Part shown: one piece after another, positions 30,837-42,544 of the stretch
Layout of the letters: each line of letters starts with the position of its first letter
How positions within the stretch are numbered: the first letter of the stretch is position 1
NCBI GenBank assembly: GCA_001599295.1
Contig: BCGN01000006.1
Coordinates: 62,001 to 126,000 of the forward strand
From: Sporopachydermia quercuum
Taxonomy: Eukaryota > Ascomycota > Sporopachydermiomycetes > Sporopachydermiales > Sporopachydermiaceae
Direction of reading: 5' to 3'
Length of the DNA stretch: 64,000 nt
The notes under the pieces: model-generated
Databases searched by the model: none
The model's input: only the letters and a program-made list of their open reading frames with translations
What the model was told of the DNA's origin: nothing
Made by a program: the position numbers and the translations under genes

Positions 30837-31817
30837 ATGTCTGATCCTGGTAAGTTTCCGCTAAGGCCAATAAATTTTACAGTAGAAAGCCCCAAGATTG
30901 ATTATAAAGAGGATTTCGGTTTTATTGGGATATTTTGATTTTTTTCCATAGTTCTTTCTTGTACTCTCAACTAACGGTCATATTATAGATTACCGAATAA
31001 CAGTACTTGGATCTGGTGGTGTAGGTAAATCATGTCTTACTGGTAAGTATCAATCAAACAGGCAAAGCAGCAANATTCATTCGAGTATAACTTATTTTAT
31101 GATGGCATTCAGAAACGTATATTAATTTTGTCTTTCCTCGGTTTTCCAGTGAAACTGATCACAGGAGATTTCCCTGATGATTATGACCCTACAATCGAAG
31201 ATGCATATAGAACAGATATAGAAGTTGATGGTAAAGCTTGTAGGGTAGAAATTTTAGACACAGCAGGACAAGAACAATTTCGAGCGATGGAAGATGTTTA
31301 TATTAATAATGGCAATGCGTTTGTTTTAGTTTATTCAGTGGGAGATGCAAAATCTTTCAGGACAGCTGAACAACTCCATGATAAAATCGTCCGAGTCAAA
31401 GGACCTCATAATAAAGTAGCAATGGTATTGGCTGGAAATAAATGTGATTTACCAATTGAATCAAGACAAGTGAGTGTTGAGGAAGGTGAAGAATTAGCAA
31501 GAAAATGGGGAGGAATACCTTTTTACGAAACATCTGCCAAAGAAAATCATAATGTTATTAATATTTATATCGACGTTCTAAGACAATGTCTACGAAGAGA
31601 GTATAACCTACTGCAAGAATCAGAAGGAATAAATGAACAATCAAATATTGGCGGTAGTAGCGGTATTCCGAAATCTGGAAGCAGGTCTAATATTCCTCCA
31701 ATTAGTAGCGGGAATAAAACAAGTCCAAATGAAAAAGTTGAGATTAAAACTCGGGTGACAATTGATAAGAATAAGGATAAAGCAACTGAAGGTGGTGGAT
31801 GCTGTGTTATTATGTAA
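30837..31817 (+). CDS. Ras-family small GTPase with CAAX box (two introns)
   Basis: A 244-residue Ras-superfamily GTPase. Exons are 30837-30849, 30989-31042 and 31150-31817; both introns begin GTAAGT, and the first has CAACTAAC 13-15 bases from its AG. Joined, it opens MSDPDYRITVLGSGGVGKSCLT (P-loop GSGGVGKS), with the effector segment YDPTIEDAYR, DTAGQEQFRAM (switch II Gln intact), GNKCDL and ETSAKE. The tail is Lys-rich and ends GGCCVIM: a palmitoylatable Cys before a farnesyl-type CAAX. KSCLT and the EEGEELARKWGGIPFYETSA stretch lean toward Rsr1/Bud1, but other parts are closer to Ras, so it may be an Rsr1-like or third Ras lineage member. It probably acts at the plasma membrane in polarity or growth signalling. 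Confidence 0.85.
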
Positions 31818-32359
31818 AGGACTTGAGGTAACTTTTAAAGTGATAGCATGAATAAATAATATCTTTCTTTCCATGATATTGAATTGTTAATGAGGAATGA
31901 GGTTGTTGATGTGTCATCCGGCATTTAGCATCAATTTTGTCCAGCATTGTATTAATCAACCTGTTGGGTATATTCCTTTTAATTAGTTCGTGTGTTGCCT
32001 TAGAGAAAATTTATTTGTATAATATCTATAATCTATATTCTCATATAATGCATCTCTAAGAAAGTTATTATGCTGCTAAAATGCTTATACTACTATGGTT
32101 AATACTTCTATTACTTTATCTCTGGTGGCTCTTTGCATTCTCACATGGTTGCTGACTTTTTCGAGATTAATAACACAGTCCGTTAATACCATTTATACTT
32201 ATTTAGTTACTTGATTTCACTCATATCAAGCCATTAGCTATTCATTTGTTTCCATTCAATGTAACAATAATAATGATATTACTTCATCTCAAACCGGTCA
32301 GCGGCTTCAATTAACGTACAATGAAGCTTCACCACTACTATCTATTATACTATGTCTAG
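31818..32359. other. Convergent intergenic region Ras-like/GIG1-like
   Basis: Shared 3' flank; AT-rich, with no gene, repeat or RNA that I can support. Confidence 0.6.
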
Positions 32360-32998
32360 CTAGTAAAACTCACCTTTTTTACCTATCAGATTCTCGATTT
32401 TATCCAGTTTCTCCTTCTCGTCTTGAGAATCCAAATTCTTTAAATTCAGAACAACATGGAAATGTTCTAACACTGGCACAGACTGGAGCGAGGGCCAGTT
32501 TTTAAACCAAACGGCTCTGTCTTTACCTAGGTTCAGATATTCAGTGAAATTCTTCTCAACATATTTTTCGATGAATAGCTCAGATTCTGGTTTTAGGAGG
32601 TTGCTTTTCGTAATTGTTTGATTATCGGCTTCAACATCGTAATGGGGTAGATGGAAGCTACACCATACAACCATATGAAGTATACCTTGTTCAAATCCAT
32701 AAGGAAAAGAGTTCTCCGCAATTACAAATCTTCCATCACGAAAAATTTGTTTGGCTTTCTCGATGTCTGTCAGAGTGTCCCAGTTGTTCTTCGGCGTATA
32801 AGTTTGCAAAACAGACTTGTCCCAGTGGAGTTTCTTTTTCATGATGAAATCCATTATAGAACTATACCTTTTATCGTCTTTGAAATGTACTTTCCAACGG
32901 AGGTAGACTGCCTCATCTTCTTTGGTGCGCCGTAATTCATCCAGTTGGTTGTTTTTTATAATATTTTGGATTTCTTTCCATGAAAGTCTTCTGTTCAT
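32360..32998 (-). CDS. DUF3605 protein, Gig1-like
   Basis: A 212-residue soluble protein of the DUF3605 family, which includes Candida albicans Gig1, induced by N-acetylglucosamine. The start MNRRLSWKEIQNII matches where the family begins; upstream in-frame sequence only offers TTG. Conserved features are LRWKVHFKDDKRYSSIMDF, an ENSFPYGFEQGILHMVVW segment and the C-terminal DRAVWFKNWPSLQSVPVLEH, with HFHVVL. The Tyr/Trp/His-rich pattern is typical. The biochemical role is not known; a link to GlcNAc or amino-sugar metabolism is by family association only. No targeting signal is seen. The protein ends with a short Lys/Glu-rich tail. Confidence 0.82.
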   Translation of the reverse strand: MNRRLSWKEIQNIIKNNQLDELRRTKEDEAVYLRWKVHFKDDKRYSSIMDFIMKKKLHWDKSVLQTYTPKNNWDTLTDIEKAKQIFRDGRFVIAENSFPYGFEQGILHMVVWCSFHLPHYDVEADNQTITKSNLLKPESELFIEKYVEKNFTEYLNLGKDRAVWFKNWPSLQSVPVLEHFHVVLNLKNLDSQDEKEKLDKIENLIGKKGEFY

Positions 32999-34378
32999 AG
33001 TGAAGAAGGATGCCGTAGAGAAAAAAATTGAATTGGAAGTCAATGATGAATGTTGACGGATTATTCAGCTAGTAAGCTGAAATAATAACAAAAGTTTGTA
33101 AAACCCTAATTAGATATTTAGGCTCGTTAATATTCACTGAAAACTGAATAAAATACAAACAGCTTAGAATGACAGTTCTTTGGCTCTAATGTTAACAATA
33201 GACTTCTGATATGAATAACTTATCAATAATGTATAGACACCACCCAGGAAGAACGAATGTTAGGAGAACTTTTGTGATGTCGACGAAAGTTGTGCTTCGC
33301 CGACTAGTTATGAGTTCGTGATCTTGATTCCGTAATCAGATTTGGTTGATTAATAACAATATTTTAAATGTTGATGAAGTATTCATTCAATTAATTACAC
33401 TATGATACATCAATGAACAATGATTCAACTGTCAATTGATAGTAGAAGGATTTGGCTTGGAAAAGTAAATAAGGTTGGGGATGAATACACAGTATTTCCG
33501 GATTAGAAATTTAAGTGTGGCTAAGTCTCGAGGACTTGAAATCTAAAATGTTTTTTTTTCCAACCAAATGTTAAGATTTTTATAAAAAGGGTCAATAATC
33601 AAATACTATACAAGTACAATCATATTGAGTACGACAACTGGATCCAAACACTTTTGTGCAGATAAATAAAGGCAACGCAGGGAGCGATAAGCCTCTGATT
33701 TGGTTCGAATGTTTTGTCTTTCTACCAAATATTGATCAGGTAGATTAGTCTAATAAGCTCGAAGAATTCTCANTCAGCCTTCCTCTAAAGACATTGTTAC
33801 TATGTAAATCATTCATTTATTTATAAATATTAAAAGGTCTAAAGATACTATAATACATTTCCATGGTTCATCAACTATCATAGTAAGTTCTCATAGCCTC
33901 ATTTATCTCTCTACTAACCATATCAGACGCTTCGTGCGTCAGAAAAATACTTGAATTGAAGAAGATTAATAATGTAAGAATAAGCTAACAGAATATGCTT
34001 CAATTCCATTACTGTGGAAAAATATCACTCGTTGAACATTGCATTCACAAAGTATAAACTCTCCTATCATTCCAGCTGCTTCCTACTCTTTGCATTAACG
34101 TATCTATCGATAGGTATATCCGCATTAGAATCTTATTCCGTCTGCTGTTCATATGTAACGTATAGTTCTTCGAAATGCCCGCCATATAGTTTTCGCCTAC
34201 TACCATCACAAATTCCACGTACTCCTTTCATTTCTATTTCATTATATACATATTCGCTCATTAATCTATCATTAGTTATGAAGTAAAGTACGATGAAACA
34301 GTAATCCAAATACCTATAATTATATTTCACGCATAATAGTTTCTAATGAAGTGAACTGCGATACTTCTAGTCTTCATT
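32999..34378. other. Intergenic region upstream of the GIG1-like gene
   Basis: Holds the promoter of the GIG1-like gene and the 3' flank of the mannosyltransferase gene. Overlapping small frames on both strands near 34014-34330 show no recognisable domain. Nothing else is seen. Confidence 0.5.
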
Positions 34379-35926
34379 TCATCCTGATCCAGTCATTCTT
34401 TCATCTTCTGGTTTCCATGATCCTTCAAATATATGCCTTGAATACGCTAATCTATGATTTATACTCTTTGCACCCATAGTACCAACACCAGGACTAAAAC
34501 TGGTGATAGGTAACACTAGCACATCCCCAATGATCTCCGGCCGGGTGAGCCCAGTAAACACCCTCCAATCGATTTTATCTCCATTTTTGCTCAAGTCGAC
34601 TCCGTGACTTATATATGCATCTTTCAATTCCTTCAGCTCGTCGTTATCCTGTTTATTACTCCACTTATAATCATTCATATAGTCTATAACAGAATCTGTC
34701 CATATGCCAGGTCCTGTCCAATCCATGATTTCACTCCCTGCATCTTTGTCCTTTGAGAGTGCCAGTTTCCCTGTTTTCCACTTCTTCAGGGTTATTTCTG
34801 TTATACGAGCAATCAGCTCTCTGAACATTGGATGCCCCGGCTTGGCTTGGATAGTCCATTGGCAGAACTGAATCCTTCTAGCATACCATTCTGCCCAGTC
34901 AGGTCTGTCAGGATCGGCTTCTATTCCTACAACTAAACCAAAATCTCGGCCCATAAGATCCCGTAGATCTTGGTTAGTAGCAAGCTTCAATTTTTTGATC
35001 TTAGTTACATAATGGCTATCTTCATCTTCTGGTTTATACTTTTTAGGTATCTCCTCCATATTGTTGATGTCCTCATCTTTTAAACCTGGTTCGTCTTCTT
35101 TATCCCATGGAAAATCGTATTCGAGAGAATCAACGTCTTTTCCTTGAAGAATCAACCAGTTCAGTTTCTCAAGTTTGAATGATAGCCATTCGTTAATTGG
35201 TTTTAGTCCTATCGTGTCTATATCTGAATAGGTACCCCCTTGAGCGAATAGTATCAAGTATCTAAAAAAATCAGCTTTCAGAATACTTTTTGGCATCAGT
35301 TTATACGCTCTTATCACGTCCGGAGTTGATGCATAAAANCCTTCAACCAATAATTCACACTCCTCATCAGTCAGCACTTGATGGTTAAAGCTAGGATTTT
35401 TATCTTCCCAGCATTGCTGATATTCGCGGAAATTCTTTGGAAATTTCTCATCTTTTAATCCTATTTTCCAGGTTTGCCATATGTTTTTTGGGAATCTTGT
35501 GAATTTAGAAATTGCTGAGTGCTTGTTACTCTTTGATTTACCGATATTGCCATCGCCCGTCGAATCAATTGAGCTCCCATCGAACATTTCTTTCTGGATG
35601 ATGGTATTACTAGGGAAGAAATATGCTAACTGTTCTCGTAGCGTTGAATCTATTGGTAGTTTCTTGTAATACTTTAGTCTTTCTTCAATTTCTGATTGAG
35701 GCTCAGGTATACCTGGACCACCTAATGCAAATTCCAATCCATCGTTATCTGATTTGTTTTTATGGCGTAAACGATTGAACTTTGCTACTGTTGATTTATC
35801 AGTTGTTCGGAAAGGAGAAATCTTAGGTGATGGCACCTTCAGCAGGAAATATACAACTATGAACAGCAAAACTGTCAATATTAAAGGCTTCCTTTTGTTT
35901 GGTTGTTTGACGTTTGGATAAGGCAT
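34379..35926 (-). CDS. OCH1: Alpha-1,6-mannosyltransferase, OCH1/HOC1 family
   Basis: A 515-residue Golgi type II membrane protein of glycosyltransferase family 32. Och1 adds the first alpha-1,6 mannose that starts the yeast N-glycan outer chain; Hoc1 is a subunit of the M-Pol II complex. A short basic tail (PNKRKPL) is followed by a single membrane anchor at about 13-31 and a stem. The catalytic domain has FPKNIWQTWKIG, MPKSILKADFFRYLILFAQGG and the metal-binding TYSDIDT (DxD at 235-237). An acidic insert rich in Asp, Glu and Lys lies around 270-310, and WTGPGIWTDSV is conserved. One masked base lies ahead of the DxD region. OCH1 versus HOC1 cannot be settled from sequence alone here. An ACGCGT occurs about 190 bp upstream. 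Confidence 0.88.
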   Translation of the reverse strand: MPYPNVKQPNKRKPLILTVLLFIVVYFLLKVPSPKISPFRTTDKSTVAKFNRLRHKNKSDNDGLEFALGGPGIPEPQSEIEERLKYYKKLPIDSTLREQLAYFFPSNTIIQKEMFDGSSIDSTGDGNIGKSKSNKHSAISKFTRFPKNIWQTWKIGLKDEKFPKNFREYQQCWEDKNPSFNHQVLTDEECELLVEXFYASTPDVIRAYKLMPKSILKADFFRYLILFAQGGTYSDIDTIGLKPINEWLSFKLEKLNWLILQGKDVDSLEYDFPWDKEDEPGLKDEDINNMEEIPKKYKPEDEDSHYVTKIKKLKLATNQDLRDLMGRDFGLVVGIEADPDRPDWAEWYARRIQFCQWTIQAKPGHPMFRELIARITEITLKKWKTGKLALSKDKDAGSEIMDWTGPGIWTDSVIDYMNDYKWSNKQDNDELKELKDAYISHGVDLSKNGDKIDWRVFTGLTRPEIIGDVLVLPITSFSPGVGTMGAKSINHRLAYSRHIFEGSWKPEDERMTGSG

Positions 35927-38160
35927 TGTGGTTATTTTGTCATATCGCCAAACTGTTCTGTGATCAAAAGCAACAGATATTGACTTGTTGTGATCGTAAT
36001 TATAATAATATGGTTGCTGAAATCTTTGTACTAGTGAGTATGGTATATATTGTGATTTCTGTATGATCTGTGGTTAACTGATGATGATGAGTTATCTAAG
36101 ACTTGATGAGCAGGACGCGTAGCATAGAACAATAGGTCCAAATGACAACTGAGGATATCAATTGGTAGACGTGTTCACTATCTCTATGAAAATATACATA
36201 TAAGAAGTCAATCCACTAAGGCATTAGTAAAAAACAAAGACTGGAAGTACGAACAAGAAAAGAAAAACGAAATATTCAAGAAATATTGAACACAAAGAGG
36301 AAAGGAAATGTCCAAGAACGTTATGTGGTCATTGAATATCTTCGCATAATATTAACGTGAATGCTACAAATAAACTCTACATGAAAAGCAATTAGGTTTA
36401 TGAAACCTAAGAGCTTAATGATTAGTAAAAGGAGACAAGACAGAGTTAGAAAGAAGAAGTAAAATATAAGGGAATAGCGAATTTCTGTGCAAGCAAGAAT
36501 GTAAATTTAAAAATAGTATTTTGTCTACAATTTTACAAGTAAAACTGGTTTTCATAGGGAGAAAATAGGATGTTTTAGCTGGCAATTCATCGATAGACTA
36601 TGGAATCCGCGGCTAAGTCCCTTGCAATGTTAATGCATGATGAAACCTATTAAAAGACATTACTATATGAAGATTAGTCTTCAATCACTTTTAGTAATTG
36701 TACAGGAATTAAACGAGAAATGTGCCTGAAAATACTCATGCTCTATTACAGAGTAAAGTGGGAACATTGTCATTAAACTGAATGAAGTAATTTTGTTGTA
36801 TTTCTTATTACTTTTTATACTATTTGCAATTAGTTAAGGTTCTCAGAATGGGCAGAACTATAGTTTATTACTCTGCATTAATCTTGCAGAACTCTTAAAC
36901 TTAAAATGGCCATTGCTAAGTCGATTCCAACCAATTATTCTACTATTATCTATAGTTTTCTTCTTCTTGAGGTAATATCTGCTTTAATACTTGAAAATCA
37001 CATCAAAGCACTTTGAGGTTCCAAAGACTATANATATACACATATGTATGCTTTCCTCCATCATACATTATAGAATACTTTGGTTTCATTTAGGAATCAA
37101 CTAATTGCACATCTCTGAGCTCCTCCATCCCATTCCGCATATTAATTGGCACGACACTGTTACTTAAGTCAATATTGCTCATTTCTCTGACTGTCGACCT
37201 CAAAGTGTGTCAAATAATTTGTATTATTGTTCCTATTCTTATTATTGGTCTCTTCACTCAAATTTATATTATTGCATTATAAACCAGTGCTTGTTTGTTC
37301 GCTTTGCTATTCCTTGACAAATTCCATCTCGATGCCACTGCTAAAAATAAACTTAAAGAACTGTTTAGAGTTCAAAACTTTCTTCCGAACCCGTTCTGGA
37401 CCACTGTGGTATTTCCAAGATTTCAGAAAATTATATAGTCACTTCTTCGTTTCTTTTGTTTCTTTCGCTTCTTTCATTCTTCTACATCTAATCACTATAG
37501 ACAAATTTCTGAATGGTTTTATTGCAAATTGTATACTATAGAGGAAAAGCTGAAGAACCTTGAAGTGGACCATCGAAAACGAAAAGCTATACTGTAATGA
37601 GCTGAAGAAACCAGATTGTATGTTTTATGGATATCATGTATTCCAGTCAATAACAAAATAAATGTCCTTTATCTGTTATAACCTGGTATTAAAAGAAGTA
37701 GAGATTATGAAGATCTTCAAGCGTAAGATATATTCTGGTTTTCTTGAGAATGACAAGAGCTATAAGTCGATTGATAAGTCTACAGAAACTTCACTTAAGT
37801 TGTTAATACCATACTATGATAAAAGATTTATTAATCGAAATGTTCATTAATAGTGAAACTAAATCACATTTGAGGCTACTTATTTACATTGTCTCGCGGA
37901 ATAAAACGAAGAAGTGCTCTATTCAACAATCTCCTAAAGCCTGAATTATGGCAAAATGATTACAGTATAGTATCATTATATACTTTCACTGGCGTATGAA
38001 GTCAAAACATCATCAGCTATTCGTCCTTGACGAGTTTCTTCCTCTTCAAATCAGATTTGCGTTCAAGAGGTAATTATACTCCCAAATCCTTCTAAGACAT
38101 TCCCACAGGTGCTTTATCGCAATTTAACCTCCGGTATCATGTCTCAATACACTTCCAAAG
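35927..38160. other. Intergenic region upstream of the OCH1-family gene
   Basis: About 2.2 kb without a supported gene. ACGCGT at 36115-36120 lies about 190 bp upstream of the mannosyltransferase ATG. A 104-codon open frame near 37227-37541 is hydrophobic, begins with TTG and has no recognisable family, so it is not called. Confidence 0.5.
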
Positions 38161-38974
38161 TCACTTAGTCTCATTTTCTCCTACCTCTTTCAAAGCATCG
38201 TCGTTTAGCCCAATCACTTTCACGCCAGCTTTTATCAAATTCTCTGTAGTTGCATCCCAANCTTTTGCATCTACAGCCCTGCTTGCATCTTTTATTAAGT
38301 AGGTTTTAAACCCAACTTCTACACTATCTATGCATGACCAATACACACAGAAGTCGTATGCAATTCCTACAAAGAAACATCTAGTAACACCAGCTTCCTT
38401 CAAAATACTCTCAAGTTCAGTATGATGAATATTCCACACATCGTGGAAAGCGCTATAATATTCTCTGTCCTCCAAATAACCCTTAAGTACTATGTTCGAC
38501 AATTCCTTCTCATGAGTGAACTCATGCGCTAGCTGAGCTCCCCAAGTATTTTGAATGCAATGATCAGGCCATAATGTTTCTACACGTGTTTTAGTAACCC
38601 CGTCAATTGTACGACTAAATTTCTTCTTATCGAAAGGCCTCAACCCATTATTAGAAGCAAAGGAACAATGGTTAGGTGGGTGCCAATCTTTTGAAGCAAT
38701 AATTATATCCCATTTCTTGTTCTGACATAGATCGTTTACGATGGGAATAATCTCTCTACCATTTTCAACTGCAAGTGAGCCGTTCTACATGCAATTTAAG
38801 CCTTGAGTTAGATACATAATTCTCAAATATAATATATAAGCGTCCAGGTTCAAGTCATAGGAATTTTCAATTCATATTGTAACATTCTGACATAATATCT
38901 CTACTTACAGGAGGCAGAAAATCTTCTTGTAGATCTACTATGATCAAAGCTGTTTTGCCTTTGGACATCTTCAT
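38161..38974 (-). CDS. PNC1: Nicotinamidase Pnc1 (one intron)
   Basis: A 229-residue enzyme that deamidates nicotinamide to nicotinic acid in NAD+ salvage and relieves sirtuin inhibition. Exons are 38909-38974 and 38161-38784; the 124-nt intron begins GTAAGT and ends TGTAG, with TCTAAC further upstream. Joined, it reads MKMSKGKTALIIVDLQEDF, then NGSLAV and ASKDWHPPNH. The catalytic triad is visible: D14 (VDLQEDF), K123 (LKGYL) and C168 (DFCVY). These map to D8, K122 and C167 of the S. cerevisiae enzyme as I remember it. REYYSAFHDVWNIHHT is conserved. Metal ligands lie in the DWHPPNH stretch. A second in-frame ATG two codons in is a possible start. One masked base lies in a codon near the C-terminus. 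Confidence 0.92.
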
Positions 38975-40910
38975 CAAAATAGTAGTAAATCTTAGCAGTT
39001 TCTACGTATCAGTGCAATTTAAAGTAAGTGCCTAAGGGCATCGGTCTTGCTGATTCCTGGATATGGTTTCAATAACAATTGGTAGTCAAATGAGTACAAA
39101 AAGACAAATAGGAAAGACAAGCGATAGGAGGAAAAGAGGAGGTGATGGCTTATTATTTAATGATTATGTAATGTAATAATGTTATTGATTGAAAATTCAT
39201 GCATAGGAATGGAGCCTGAGCGGGCAAACCTTATTTAGTCACATAAACGATATGATTAGGAACATTCATTTGATTGGATCCCTGTATTCAATTTACTAGC
39301 TCTTCTAGAAAAGAAAGCTATGGTTCAGAGATCGCATGGTAGCGATCATAAAACCAACATCTCGGTTATGTAACGTTACTCAAAGCAGAGTACCCCACAG
39401 GTTCAATTATCACAGTTAATGATGATCCCATTTCTTCTCGTTTGATCCTCTATAGTGATGCTTTGTAAGACTAAGCTTAGTAACATTAGGGATTGATCTG
39501 AGGAGTTCAGTAACTTACAAAAAGAAATTGTATGAACTGTGCTTGTTTTCTCATTTGGAAATGAATTTCAATATAATCTGAGCCGATAACGTGTTCAGGT
39601 CAATCAACTACCTAAAGTTTGAAGTATTAAGCAAAAGGGTCTGAATATTAGATGCTCCGCTTCTTGTCGGTATAAGGAGAAATTGCCCTTCCTACTATCG
39701 ATTTAAGTCTATTGATAAAACAATGACAGTGCTTTAAATTGAAGATAATTGCTTAGGTGATCAATCACCTGAACTGTCGAGTGGCTTACCTCCAGTTTTT
39801 GATATTATTCATNTCCCACTGAAGAGCACGTATTATGACTATTGTAGCACATTTCTAGATATTGATCTAGTATCGTACCAAGTCATTACTTTCCGTTGGT
39901 TGTTTCTTCCCACCAAACCTAATTAAACAGTTTTCTATTTATTTAGTTTTTATACTTCTTTTTATCATTATACAACCTCAACCTTTCCAGAATGAAAAAC
40001 CTTATGTTTAATGGCATTATAGATGTAGAGTAATAAGTAGAAATTGAAATGTAAGCAACTTCGCAAATATAGAAATTATAAGGGAATTTAAAAGGGCCAA
40101 TCCATTTCAATAAGGAATAGTTATCTGGTATTTCACAGACAACGTTCACATTCAATTAGAATGATTATGACAATAATAGTTATTATGGATAGGTAGTATG
40201 AATAGGAAGGAAAATATCAAAGAAGTGTGTACGATAAGGTTTGGGATGAGAAAAAATTCATGAAACTTTAAAACTACAGTTCAAACGTTGCTATGTTTGA
40301 GCGTATCAATTACTTCTTCTCTTTATAAAAATTAAGAGCCTCTGNTTATCATTATGGACTGTGTAAAGTCATTTATTGATTTAATGTCATTGCTTCAGAG
40401 TGGTGAAAGCGTAAGACTAAAAATAAAACAACTCTTGGTACATCAAGCAGAAAACAAAGATTAACTCAGATTATTAAAGTTGAGAGCTTATATAGATTAC
40501 TTTCCTTTTTCAAGACATTAAGTTTTGTAAGTGCATCAAGTCGCATGTGATTCTACAATGGGATACTACAATGGAGAACTGCGAGAAGTCATAACAAGAC
40601 AGAAGAGCAACGTTTCTAGATTTTGGATGAAATATATAGAGCTCGAGAGAAAAGACTATCATTCTCTCAAACATATTCAAGATTATAGAATGTATCCATG
40701 TCTGGGTCATGGAAAATACTCGAATGCCATTCATTCTTCCTCCTCGAAAAACATTTGCTATAGAATGCATCTACATTCATGTTATCAATTACCTTACTTT
40801 TCTTTGACTTGAATGTATTTTTCAGGTCCTAGCCTGGTTCACAAGTACTTTATAATATATAACAACAATTACCAACGGATTAGCAGTAATCACCACTTCT
40901 TCTACTTCAT
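38975..40910. other. Intergenic region between PNC1 and VTC1
   Basis: About 1.9 kb; holds the PNC1 promoter and the VTC1 3' flank. Overlapping small frames on both strands near 40510-40812 have no recognisable domain and are judged spurious. Nothing else is seen. Confidence 0.5.
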
Positions 40911-41456
40911 TTATTCATTTCTCATTCTCAAGACGAAATTGACCACTACAGCAGTCAATAAGAAGAAGCACAACATAGTAGGTCCAAATCTATCATCATA
41001 GGGACCACTACCTCTTTTCCTAATGGCAGATGCTCTCCAATGATATGTCACTAATGCATAAACCATGGTACCCATAGCAATCAAGGTAAATAATGCAGCA
41101 GAGATTCTTCCAATTTGATCACCAAAATTCAGTAAACCAACACCTAAGGATCCCAAAATAACAGTAAAGTTGAGCCATGACAAGAATGTTCTCTCATTGG
41201 CAAAGAAAACTTTTGGCTCAACTCTGGTAGGAAGAGCAATACGTTTGCCTATAACTGTTAGTAGGAATTCATTACAACGTGGTTTATAGTCAGTTCATCA
41301 TTCCTGTNCTTCCTCGTCTTGAAATGCATCAATTCTTCTCACTCGAATAAATAGTAATTGCTTGTTGAGTTATTGTAACATTTCTCAACTGAGTTCAGCT
41401 TAGTAAATACTTTCTTACATACCAGGTGTAGATTGTAACAAAGGAGCAGACGACAT
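40911..41456 (-). CDS. VTC1: Vacuolar transporter chaperone subunit Vtc1 (one intron)
   Basis: A 123-residue membrane subunit of the VTC complex, which makes polyphosphate from ATP and moves it into the vacuole. Exons are 41423-41456 and 40911-41248. The 174-nt intron begins GTATGT and ends TACTAACAGTTATAG, with the branch A about 9-10 bases from the 3' splice site. Joined, the protein opens [18 protein letters not shown], almost identical to S. cerevisiae Vtc1, then [18 protein letters not shown]. Three membrane segments follow: [33 protein letters not shown] and [15 protein letters not shown], with the conserved [19 protein letters not shown] loop. An E-box CACGTG lies 566 bp upstream. The gene is divergent from the Tctex light-chain gene. 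Confidence 0.95.
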
Positions 41457-42021
41457 CTTTAATCGCAGTATCTTCCAAATGTATGTATAATCAAAGGTTT
41501 TGTTCTGTTCTATCCTCTGTTAGTATGCAATTGTCTTTACTCAAAACCCACTCTTTTAATCTCGACCATCTTCTATCTTTGTCACCTTCTATTCATTCTC
41601 AAAATATCATTCACCACTCAACATCCATTTCTTTTGTCACATACATCACTAGTTTCCAGGAACTAACCAAATGTCTTGAGATGCTCTTCTAATTTCCAAA
41701 CAAAATCTTCTATCTCTCAGAATTAAAAAGCAATCCAGCAATTGAGATAACTGTTTTTCAGTGAATAAATAGGACAAGTTCATTACTATCCAGTTGTTCT
41801 TCTGTTATCATAGGAAATAAATCCTTTCCAGTCCATTATAAAGCACTGTAAAGCCAACGATTTGTGGTGGATGCTCAAACTGTGCTAACTAGAAATTAGA
41901 TGCATCTTTCCGCAGATTACTACATTAAATTGATGACCGTTTATTATGTGAACANCCATTAAAATATGTCATGTGTTCTGCATTAAGATGCAATTACATG
42001 CAAATGGTCTTCATTAAGACA

Positions 42022-42027
42022 CACGTG
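42022..42027. promoter_or_regulatory. CACGTG E-box, candidate Pho4 site for VTC1
   Basis: The sequence is CACGTG followed by G, a high-affinity context for Pho4 in S. cerevisiae, where VTC1 belongs to the PHO regulon. It lies 566 bp upstream of VTC1 and 518 bp upstream of the divergent gene. Cbf1 could also bind; the assignment is inference. Confidence 0.4.
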
Positions 42028-42449
42028 GACCTTTGTCGGTTGTAAAGTTAAACTTTAGTTTACATAGTAGAATTAAAGTTTGAATAAAATCGGAAAAGAT
42101 ATGATNTGATGAGATGTAGAGAGTTTGTGATTATGTAATTATTTAATGATCTACAGAAGCTACTGCTGATACCAATTGATACAAGAGGCGAATGAATAGA
42201 TGGATGAGGGTGGGATAAGTGATAGGATAAGAAATAAGCTAAATTAAGGAACGTGACAAGAAACTCAATCACCTGTGAAGTAGATCAGCCTATTGATACC
42301 TTTAATGAAGCTTTTTTCCTGCTTGATTCAATTGCTTGTCAGTGAAGCTACCATAAATGTATGTATTGATTGGCTTCTTAGGCCAATAAGAAGAACAAAG
42401 AGAATAACAATATACAAAATATCATATAACCAATGATTTGCAATGGAAG

Positions 42450-42465
42450 ACGTCAAATTTGACGT
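42450..42465. promoter_or_regulatory. 16-bp palindrome of two TGACGT half-sites
   Basis: ACGTCAAATTTGACGT is a perfect palindrome: two ATF/CREB half-sites facing each other across AATT. It lies 80 bp upstream of the Tctex light-chain ATG. Spacing differs from a classical CRE (TGACGTCA), so the binding protein is not known. Confidence 0.45.
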
Positions 42466-42544
42466 TAGATTATGTTTACTGATATTCCTAACATGATAAT
42501 AGCTCTTTTGATACCTTGGAACATTTTCTAATCCTATAACCATA

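Larger units (their letters stand above)
41457..42544. other. Divergent intergenic region VTC1/Tctex light chain
   Basis: No supported gene. Contains a CACGTG at 42022-42027 and a 16-bp palindrome at 42450-42465, both listed separately. Confidence 0.55.

Noticed and set aside
37227-37541. Hydrophobic 104-codon frame
   Set aside because: It begins with TTG, has no recognisable domain and lies in low-complexity AT-rich DNA.
40510-40812. Overlapping open frames on both strands
   Set aside because: Neither shows a domain, and the two mutually overlapping frames are typical of chance in AT-rich DNA.
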